Virus record (IMG/VR): IMGVR_UViG_3300046733_000230
Location: 1-25,093 of that record
Length of the DNA: 25,093 bases
Reading direction: 5' to 3' (one strand)
From: a virus
A program made the translations under genes and the position numbers. Under the pieces are notes generated by a model. It did not search any database and was not told the DNA's origin. It saw nothing but the letters and a program-made list of their open reading frames with translations. Positions within the stretch are counted from its first letter, which is position 1; every line of letters starts with the position of its first letter. Shown here piece by piece: positions 6,549 to 12,765 of this stretch.

Positions 6549-8117
6549 TTATAAAACTCCTATAGGCAACGGACCATTCCAGTCGTCATCGTCATCTACA
6601 CTTGTTTCTATTTCATTATATACTGCGTCTTCGTATTGTGCTATATATGTAATCATTCTTACAGATACTAGAGTAGCCATTACTAAGTCATCGCTACCCC
6701 CTGGTTTTGCCGCAAATGTTGTGCCACGTGCTACAAACTCTTTTAATTCTCTAATTATGTTTTTACTACGCAATTTAAGTTTACCGTTTTCTATTAAACG
6801 TTTCATTGCTAATGCGCCTTCCATTTTATTTTTATGATGGGTATGAAAGCCTTTACGTCCTTTCTTGCCTTGAACTTTATTTGGCTCATGTAAGAATGTA
6901 CCTGGAAAACTTTCTTCGCCTGTGTCTCTGATGACCACAAGTGCCGCTTCGCCAATAGTATTATTCTCTACTGTCCAATATATATCGTTAGCACCATAAC
7001 TTTTTATTTCTTTTGCTATTTCCCTCAGCAGTTTAACCTGTCCTTCAATAGGTGTCTTATTGTGTTGCCACTCGCATACTTGATTCATCGTAGGTAAATC
7101 ATAACACACAATAGCCGCATTATCTCCACCTGTTCCTGTACTAGGATCAAGTGTAATTGCGTATATTTTTTTAGGATCTATCTTTTCATACCAACGTATT
7201 TGTCCACTACGTCTAATTGGGTCAACACCTTTCATGTCAACTAATTTAAGAGAGTCAATAAGTGTTTCGTCGTATATGATAAATTCGCATTCGTGTTCAC
7301 GCCTAAATCTTTCTTCGCCAATTCTACTACGTTCTGCTTTTGCCCAAAGTTCATCTCTGTCTGGGTGCTCTTGCCAATTAACACGGAATGCTTTGAATCC
7401 ATTTGTTCCTACATCTGTTTCCTCACCAAATTCATCGACTTGCTGTATTGCTTGGTGCCAAATATTAGCAAACGTGTCGTCGTCACTGTTTGGTGTGCTT
7501 GTTACAATACACTTACCGCCTGTACTTAGTGTTGGCGATAGTGCTGTCCAAAACTCAACAGCAATACGAGGCGGTACAAACGCAAACTCGTCTAAGTATA
7601 CTAATGACAAGGACATACCACGTCCAGTGTTTTCAGTTGTTGTAGCACTTACTATTCTGCTACCGTTATCAAAACTTAAACTACCTTTGTTGTATTCTGT
7701 TACACCTGCCCTTATATGATCAGGTACACTTTCATATGCGTATCTAATACGTTGCATAATTTCCTGTGCGCCTGTGTGCTTATGTGCCGCTACAAGTATT
7801 GTGCTGTCAGCGACAAACATAGCATACCAAAGTAAGTATGCGGCCGCACATGTTGTTTTACCTGTCTGTCTAGGCAACATGTTAATACTGTAACGATATT
7901 GGGAGTAGGTGTGAATTAACCTTTCCTGAAATTCAAAAGGTTCAAACTTGATTCCGCCTTTTGTTGGATGCTGAATCTTTACAAAATGTTCCATAAAGTA
8001 TGCTGGACCAGTGAGAGGGTCCATACAGTTGGAAATTTGTTCTATGTGGTCTTCGGTAAACGTTTGCTTTGCAAATGCTTTCTTCGTAAGACTAAAATCC
8101 TGCGTTCCTTGTGGCAT
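6549..8117 (-). CDS. 17: Terminase large subunit gp17
   Basis: This 522-aa packaging motor (T4 gp17 has 610) pumps DNA into the prohead and cuts the concatemer. The ATPase part shows Walker A RQTGKTT (83-89), Walker B with catalytic Glu LVYLDE (172-177) and the coupling motif STP (207-209). The C-terminal RNase H-like nuclease carries D324 in ITLDPSTGTGGDNAA, E384 in WTVENN and the D476-D477 pair in GGSDDLVMA. All the key residues expected of an active enzyme are present. The start is ATG 8117, five bases after a perfect TATAAATA. Small subunit gp16 lies two genes upstream. Confidence 0.97.
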   Translation of the reverse strand: MPQGTQDFSLTKKAFAKQTFTEDHIEQISNCMDPLTGPAYFMEHFVKIQHPTKGGIKFEPFEFQERLIHTYSQYRYSINMLPRQTGKTTCAAAYLLWYAMFVADSTILVAAHKHTGAQEIMQRIRYAYESVPDHIRAGVTEYNKGSLSFDNGSRIVSATTTENTGRGMSLSLVYLDEFAFVPPRIAVEFWTALSPTLSTGGKCIVTSTPNSDDDTFANIWHQAIQQVDEFGEETDVGTNGFKAFRVNWQEHPDRDELWAKAERSRIGEERFRREHECEFIIYDETLIDSLKLVDMKGVDPIRRSGQIRWYEKIDPKKIYAITLDPSTGTGGDNAAIVCYDLPTMNQVCEWQHNKTPIEGQVKLLREIAKEIKSYGANDIYWTVENNTIGEAALVVIRDTGEESFPGTFLHEPNKVQGKKGRKGFHTHHKNKMEGALAMKRLIENGKLKLRSKNIIRELKEFVARGTTFAAKPGGSDDLVMATLVSVRMITYIAQYEDAVYNEIETSVDDDDDWNGPLPIGVL

Positions 8118-8122
8118 GCAGT

Positions 8123-8130
8123 TATTTATA
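8123..8130 (-). promoter_or_regulatory. Late promoter box TATAAATA, 5 bases from the terminase ATG
   Basis: The minus strand reads TATAAATA-ACTGC-ATG (8130 to 8115), an exact match to the T4 late consensus. The start codon coincides with the expected transcription start, and no AGGAG-like sequence is present. Confidence 0.8.
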
Positions 8131-8154
8131 TAGGTTTTGGGTTATAAAAAGTGT

Positions 8155-8607
8155 TTACAGGCTTTTGTAACGATTCATAAGAGCGTTTAATATCTCTTTC
8201 TTATCGCCACCAATGCTGTTGTAACCTTGATCACTTTGTGGTTTGAGGCTAATAACTTTCATTTTTGGTTCTTCGCTATCACACGGTGATTCTTCTTCAC
8301 TGTGATCGTGCCCTGGGCATTCACATTCTGAACCTGGCTCGCCGCAATCATCACAAGTTTCTTCTTGTTCTTCGTGATCGTGTGCTTCTGGTTCATCTGT
8401 ACCAATACCAGCAAGTTTAAGTATTTGATGTAATTCATCCATACTGTCTGCGTTTGCTGTAGTTGTTATAGAAGCATTGCCTTGCTTTTGAGTTTTACTA
8501 TAAGTAACTCTTTCTTCACTTGAATCGTCTTGTGCGCCTGGCATGCCATATGGTGCGGCATTATAGAACGCCTCCATAATACTTCTCATTTGATCTGAAT
8601 TATTCAT
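8155..8607 (-). CDS. Unknown acidic Cys/His-rich late protein upstream of the terminase
   Basis: This 150-aa protein is not recognised. Residues about 55-75 include a helix ADSMDELHQILKLAGI, a short motif seen in unnamed proteins of marine T4-like phages. Residues about 80-113 are very acidic and contain a cluster of cysteines and histidines (CDDCGEPGSECECPGHDH, then SPCD), which could bind zinc or iron as a small knuckle. The C-terminus is a basic helix, KKEILNALMNRYKSL. The start overlaps the previous stop as TAATG, so translation is coupled. Its place between gp16 and gp17 suggests packaging or head assembly. Confidence 0.85.
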   Translation of the reverse strand: MNNSDQMRSIMEAFYNAAPYGMPGAQDDSSEERVTYSKTQKQGNASITTTANADSMDELHQILKLAGIGTDEPEAHDHEEQEETCDDCGEPGSECECPGHDHSEEESPCDSEEPKMKVISLKPQSDQGYNSIGGDKKEILNALMNRYKSL

Positions 8608-9296
8608 TATTGGCTTACCGGTCCTTGATTAATATCATATGAATTACCTTGTACATTTGGCTTATGTGCTAAACCAACTGCGTCTGCTAATCCTTTAAGA
8701 TCGTCGCCCATTAAACTACTTTTTGTTGGATAGTTACGGAAGTAATCTGCGCCTTTTTCTGCTTTGATTTTCATAAGTTCAGCAATAAATTTTTCATTAA
8801 ATTCTTCGCCATATAAACCTAATTCGTCTAAGTCTAAAAATTCGTTTTCTGCTTCGTAATGAGTCTGGTCGTCTTTAAGTAATTCAGCATCGTCCATTGA
8901 TACTTCTCTGTCTTTATCAAACTCTTCTCTATTTCTAGTAACATTATCTTCTAACTGTCTAGGTCCTTCAGTAGGTTGAATAACAATTTTACTTGGATCA
9001 ATGCCTAAGTGTACTGCTACCCATACTTCTAAAAGTCTTTCGTTAATTGGGTATTGTAATGTAACATCACAACTGCTTACTTCTGTTGGTCCTTGGACGC
9101 CTTTATTTTTAAAATCTAATGGCTCTTCCTGAATAGGAGTTCTTTTGAATGAACTTACACTTTGAACACCGTACTTACCAAGCACGTTTTCAATAAATGA
9201 TGCGTCTTGAGATCCATAGTCTCCAGCAAGTTTGATTCTGTAACTGAATGATTTTGAAAAACTTTCAGCAATATATTCTTTAAATGTTTTAGCCAT
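8607..9296 (-). CDS. Unknown late protein between terminase subunits
   Basis: This 229-aa protein is not recognised. The N-terminal ~115 residues (SYRIKLAGDYGSQ through LLEVWVAVHLGID) look like a mixed alpha/beta domain. The middle, about 117-170, is charged and acidic, and the C-terminus ends in a glycine/proline-containing tail. There is no membrane segment. It begins at ATG 9296 with AGGAG 10 bases upstream and a late promoter box 23 bases upstream, inside the end of gp16. Late timing and location suggest a virion or packaging protein. Confidence 0.85.
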   Translation of the reverse strand: MAKTFKEYIAESFSKSFSYRIKLAGDYGSQDASFIENVLGKYGVQSVSSFKRTPIQEEPLDFKNKGVQGPTEVSSCDVTLQYPINERLLEVWVAVHLGIDPSKIVIQPTEGPRQLEDNVTRNREEFDKDREVSMDDAELLKDDQTHYEAENEFLDLDELGLYGEEFNEKFIAELMKIKAEKGADYFRNYPTKSSLMGDDLKGLADAVGLAHKPNVQGNSYDINQGPVSQ

Positions 9297-9318
9297 ATTA
9301 TATAATCTCCTAACGTAC

Positions 9319-9810
9319 TTATTTATCTTTCTTGTTTAAAAATTGGAGTAATTGATTTCTATCCATTACAGCACTAGACTCATCAGAACTTGTTGAACCA
9401 CCGTCCATTGCGTCTATACGCAATTTTTTAAGTTGTAAATCTATCATACGCAATTTTTTATCTACTTTGGCATTTTTGCTATCCATTGCTATTTGTAGCA
9501 TTTTTCCTGCTGTTTCAAATATTCTACCAGCATGTGCGTCTTGTACATTCATACCTAAACTCATTAACTCTTCGTAACTATTTAAGGCTCTGTCTGCTAT
9601 GTTTTCCATATCGCCGTCGTGCTTAACAACATCTTTTACCTGTGGTAATGCTGAATCAATTTTTTCTGCGTTAGTTAGTGCTGTTGTAACTGCTACTTCT
9701 GATGGTGCTGTAGCAGGTTCTATACCAACTTCAACTACCTCTTGCTGAGATAGTTCTTTTAATTCATCCATACTTGGAAGATTAAATTCTTGTTCTAGTT
9801 TTCGAGTCAT
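9319..9810 (-). CDS. 16: Terminase small subunit gp16
   Basis: This 163-aa protein is close in length to T4 gp16 (164 aa), which forms rings that regulate gp17 and recognise DNA. The central helical hairpin, about residues 66-135, is the conserved-looking part: a first helix with ADRALNSYEELMSLG, a turn, RIFETAGKMLQIAMDSKNAKVDKKLR, then a basic helix MIDLQLKKLRID. This two-helix layout matches gp16 oligomerisation coiled coils. Flanking ends are low complexity. The ATG lies 4 bases after the gp4 stop. The call rests on length, helix pattern and the neighbouring gp17 and gp4. Confidence 0.75.
   Translation of the reverse strand: MTRKLEQEFNLPSMDELKELSQQEVVEVGIEPATAPSEVAVTTALTNAEKIDSALPQVKDVVKHDGDMENIADRALNSYEELMSLGMNVQDAHAGRIFETAGKMLQIAMDSKNAKVDKKLRMIDLQLKKLRIDAMDGGSTSSDESSAVMDRNQLLQFLNKKDK
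9320..9327 (-). promoter_or_regulatory. Late promoter box GATAAATA for the 229-aa gene
   Basis: GATAAATA overlaps the last codons and stop of gp16 (GAT AAA TAA). It is followed by 23 bases containing AGGAG before the ATG at 9296. Here the transcript would have a normal short leader with a ribosome site. Confidence 0.6.
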
Positions 9811-9814
9811 ACAC

Positions 9815-10258
9815 TTACTTACCTTTACGTTTCTTAGTATTGGCGTATATGTGATTCTCGTTTAACACTCTAAAACGTATGCCTTTACGTTGACACCATT
9901 CGTTTGCCGCTGTCCACTTGGCCATGTTTATCATTACTTGAACTTTCTCTGCTTGTCCTCTTGCTTGTTCCATAGTTGTTTGACTACCAGGTTTTATCTC
10001 AATCACTTCCATGTGTCGTTTGCCGGTCTTATCTGTATACAGAACTGTAAAGTCAGGTACATAAACTGTGTGCTTACCTGATACCGGATGCCTGTAAGGT
10101 ATCTTAATATTCTCACTTGCCCATTGTGTGATGTTTGGATGATTGTCGCACATTTTCATAAATGCTAATTCCCAACTACTACGGTAATAGGGTCTTTTAG
10201 CACCTACATACTTTTGCGTATTTTCAGGGAGAAATGTTCCTTTAAGAAATTTTGACAT
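9815..10258 (-). CDS. 4: Head completion protein gp4 (TnsA-like nuclease fold)
   Basis: This 147-aa protein, close to T4 gp4 (about 150 aa), finishes filled heads before tail joining. The visible pattern is YRSSWELAFMKMCDNHPNI (about 25-43), IPYRHPVSGKHTVYVPDF with Asp69, then EVIEIKPG with Glu87 and Lys89. E-x(n)-D-x(n)-E-x-K is the metal-nuclease layout of the TnsA-like fold attributed to this family. ATG 10258 is chosen over TTG 10264 because AAGGAG lies 6 bases before it. The junction with the upstream stop is TGATAATG. A Lys-rich tail (KKRKGK) closes the protein. Confidence 0.88.
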   Translation of the reverse strand: MSKFLKGTFLPENTQKYVGAKRPYYRSSWELAFMKMCDNHPNITQWASENIKIPYRHPVSGKHTVYVPDFTVLYTDKTGKRHMEVIEIKPGSQTTMEQARGQAEKVQVMINMAKWTAANEWCQRKGIRFRVLNENHIYANTKKRKGK

Positions 10259-10260
10259 TA

Positions 10261-10830
10261 TCAACTCCTTATGAGAGGATCAATAAATTTATTTTTGCTT
10301 CTGATTTTTTCGACTTTAAATGCTACTGCTTTAGGTAGAGTGTTATTAATAATTTCTAATGTTTCTGGATTAAGTTTAATCTTTTGTGTATCTATAGAAA
10401 TTATATTCTTGACTTTTCTGTAACTATCACTTGGATCAAACTCGTTGCCTGCGTCTGCCTCATATGTTTCTTTAGTTACAAACTCGTTATTAATCTGATA
10501 CTCGAATGTATTTTCTTTTTCTGTTAATATAGTATAATACGACGTAGGCAATCTATTATGTTGCTTGGATAAGTCAAAAAATGTATCAGCATAAAAGTTA
10601 CTGAGTTTTACTGTATATCCGCTACTTCTAAAATCGCTAAATACTTTTTCTCTTAATGGCGTATTACCACCAAATATTGTATCTGGTTTACTGCCAGTAT
10701 TTCTGTTTATAATATCTATATCTAGATCACTAATATTAATTTTTTCCCCAGTCACAGAAGTGTCAACAAACTTTCCATTATTTTCTGTTTGTGTTGTAGG
10801 AACTCCAAAATTTTTGTATATTTTACTCAT
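10261..10830 (-). CDS. Unknown late protein between tail-tube-like gene and gp4
   Basis: This 189-aa protein is not recognised. It begins MSKIYKNFGVPT and appears to be alpha/beta with no membrane segment. Near residues 75-105 it reads YTVKLSNFYADTFFDLSKQHNRLP, followed by a YYTILTEKENTFEYQI hairpin. T4 has gene 53 (baseplate wedge) next to gene 4, but I see no convincing gp53 signature. The ATG sits 2 bases after the stop of the upstream gene, with no clear Shine-Dalgarno, so coupling is likely. Probably a structural or morphogenesis protein. Confidence 0.85.
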   Translation of the reverse strand: MSKIYKNFGVPTTQTENNGKFVDTSVTGEKINISDLDIDIINRNTGSKPDTIFGGNTPLREKVFSDFRSSGYTVKLSNFYADTFFDLSKQHNRLPTSYYTILTEKENTFEYQINNEFVTKETYEADAGNEFDPSDSYRKVKNIISIDTQKIKLNPETLEIINNTLPKAVAFKVEKIRSKNKFIDPLIRS

Positions 10831-10832
10831 GA

Positions 10833-12014
10833 CTAGAAATTCAACTTATTGATGTTTTTGTTTTGTTTCTTAAACAATCCTGCTGTTGCTTCGTTTAATT
10901 TTTTATCTATTGCGTTGCCAATTAGGTTAGAGAAAAAACCACCTTGCGTTGTGCCTCCTCCAGAAGAGAGAATTGCTGGTACTTGTGATATCTCTAAATC
11001 TCTTTCCGCATCGTGCATTACTACTTGCTGTCTGGTACTGTTACGTGATTCTAAGCCAAGTAAACCTTTTACTATACCTTTTAATTTATCCTGTGATGCG
11101 TCAAATACAGGTGCTTTAGTTACATCTTCAATTAATTCTTTTAGGATATCGTCTTCTCCATAATTATAATTTAATATAGGACCGTATGCTAATTTTTCGT
11201 ATTCAATATTAAATGTTATTTCGCTTGGCACACCTGTACTAGCATAGTCTAGTTGTGTTACTTGTGCCGAAGTAAGTATTGGATTAATTGCTGTAGTTCT
11301 TGTTACTGTATCAGCATGTATTTGAAAAACGTGTATAGCATCAAAGAAGTTTTTTCTATTAATGCCATGTATGTCCATACCGTTCCGATCTGAATTAAAG
11401 GGCGACCCATCCGTATTAATAGTATAGTTATTAGCAATTAAATCAATGCCTTGATTATTATTATTTCTATTGGCTATATCATTGCCTTTGGCTTTAACTG
11501 CCTTAACGGCTGTTCCTGCTATATCATTGCCTTTATCATCTTTCTCTGCCTCTTTTGCTCTTACTCCTTTAACTTGGTCCCCTACATCAAATCTGCCGTC
11601 CATAAAATGATAATTGTAGAAGTTTTGCCATAACGCATACCACCGACTTTCTATGTCGTCATATACAGTTAAAGTGAAAGGTTTAAAATCTTTTGTTGTT
11701 ATAATTGGTTTAAGTTTGTTGTATTGGTTTTTCTTTTCAACAGTGAAATCAACACTTGGTATATCTACTGCTCTGACTAAAGATGAATATTTATAAAAAT
11801 CATTATTATTAAGAAACTGCTGACTTTCGTTTTCACCATTGACAAAAGCATATACTTGTGGATTTACCTCAAAATATACGACAAACTGAAAAGGCAAACG
11901 AGGCGGTCTACCGGTCTTAAAACTACCATACTGTTTACTAGCATGTCTAGGACCGGCTTGATATACGCCCGTTTGAACTTGTCCACCTATGACTTCTTTC
12001 CAGAATCTCCCCAT
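10833..12014 (-). CDS. Tail-tube-like structural protein (baseplate/tube junction candidate)
   Basis: This 393-aa protein lies directly downstream of tail tube gp19. Residues about 40-135 have a tube-like beta pattern: FQFVVYFEVNPQVYAF, then LVRAVDIPSVDFTVEKKNQYN, then the strand KPFTLTVYDDIESRWYALWQNFYNYHF. It resumes near 220-270 (FDAIHVFQIHA ... ITFNIEYEKLAYGP). This resembles gp19/gp54-type tube folds with a Lys/Asn-rich insertion at about 145-185. The C-terminal ~120 residues are helical and low complexity. T4 gp54 (tube initiator on the baseplate) is a known gp19 relative and is a reasonable guess, not an established match. SD is AGGAAAG before the ATG. Confidence 0.7.
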   Translation of the reverse strand: MGRFWKEVIGGQVQTGVYQAGPRHASKQYGSFKTGRPPRLPFQFVVYFEVNPQVYAFVNGENESQQFLNNNDFYKYSSLVRAVDIPSVDFTVEKKNQYNKLKPIITTKDFKPFTLTVYDDIESRWYALWQNFYNYHFMDGRFDVGDQVKGVRAKEAEKDDKGNDIAGTAVKAVKAKGNDIANRNNNNQGIDLIANNYTINTDGSPFNSDRNGMDIHGINRKNFFDAIHVFQIHADTVTRTTAINPILTSAQVTQLDYASTGVPSEITFNIEYEKLAYGPILNYNYGEDDILKELIEDVTKAPVFDASQDKLKGIVKGLLGLESRNSTRQQVVMHDAERDLEISQVPAILSSGGGTTQGGFFSNLIGNAIDKKLNEATAGLFKKQNKNINKLNF

Positions 12015-12036
12015 GGTCTTTCCTAATTACTTAGGA

Positions 12037-12657
12037 TTATACCTGAGTAGATGTGGTAGAACCAAGCGGTGAAATTAGTGGGAATGGATCACCTGCCGCT
12101 ACTTTACCACCTAATGTGTTTGGACCCGCAACATGTACAGCATTATCGTATCTTACTTGTAAATCAATATTTACAATATCACTTTGATCATATGAATGAT
12201 CGCTGTAGTTTACTTCTGCTAACATACACCCTTCTAATTCCCACTGTTCAGTAGGTTCGGCGTTTGTACCATCTAAAACTTGAATAAGTGCGTCGAACTT
12301 ATAGTCCCCGCCACTTACTGCTGTAGTCTGTTCAAAATGGTTGAACTGTCTTTGGATCTGTTGGCCGACTAATGCGGCAACACTATTAGTAATATCATCA
12401 CGTAGGCTTAGACTTATTGCGTTCCATTCATGTTTACCAGCAATGTAGGCTCTTGAGTTATAACTGTGAACTACAACTTCTTCCATTGAAAAAGTAGGTC
12501 TAGTTACACTCACTACATTTTGAGTTAGTTCGTCTGTTCTTCCACCAGCACCAAAACCTGTTAAGATTACACGGAATCTATATTTAAGTTTAGGTTGTAG
12601 AATACCAAGACGAGCGCCTTCTATTGGTACACCAAATTTATCTTTTGTTACTGCCAT
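12037..12657 (-). CDS. 19: Tail tube protein gp19
   Basis: This 206-aa protein (T4 gp19 has 163) polymerises into the inner tail tube. The core has the expected strand order: YRFRVILTGFG, VVSVTRPTFSMEEVVVHSYNSRAYIAGKHEWNAISLSLRDD (split by turns), then a helix VAALVGQQIQRQFN and a final strand pair WELEGCMLAEVNYSDHSYD ... VNIDLQVRYDNA. The S-F-x-x-E-x-V-x-x-Y-N-S segment is typical of the family. It has its own late promoter box 40 bases upstream and a strong TAGGAGT ribosome site, and is separated from gp18 by a terminator. Confidence 0.93.
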   Translation of the reverse strand: MAVTKDKFGVPIEGARLGILQPKLKYRFRVILTGFGAGGRTDELTQNVVSVTRPTFSMEEVVVHSYNSRAYIAGKHEWNAISLSLRDDITNSVAALVGQQIQRQFNHFEQTTAVSGGDYKFDALIQVLDGTNAEPTEQWELEGCMLAEVNYSDHSYDQSDIVNIDLQVRYDNAVHVAGPNTLGGKVAAGDPFPLISPLGSTTSTQV

Positions 12658-12697
12658 TTCTATTACTCCTAATTAAGTATTACTCAATCTATACGTT

Positions 12698-12705
12698 TAT
12701 TTATC
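12698..12705 (-). promoter_or_regulatory. Late promoter box GATAAATA for gp19
   Basis: GATAAATA (12705-12698) lies 40 bases before the gp19 ATG and just beyond the gp18 terminator. A TAGGAGT ribosome site (12671-12665) lies in the leader. This is an independent late transcription start for the abundant tube protein. Confidence 0.7.
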
Positions 12706-12716
12706 ATTTTACTGCC

Positions 12717-12748
12717 AAAAATAAAGGGCGGTTAAATCCGCCCTTTAT
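12717..12748 (-). terminator. Intrinsic terminator after gp18
   Basis: ATAAAGGGCGG (12748-12738 on the minus strand) and CCGCCCTTTAT (12731-12721) form an 11-bp GC-rich stem with a 6-base loop. On the minus strand it runs into TTTT. It lies 18 bases after the gp18 stop and is the clearest terminator in the window. Confidence 0.9.
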
Positions 12749-12765
12749 AATAGTTAAATTAAGGT

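Noticed and set aside
7234-7719. 161-aa plus-strand open frame opposite the terminase
   Set aside because: It is antisense to the well-supported gp17, with no domain and typical shadow composition.
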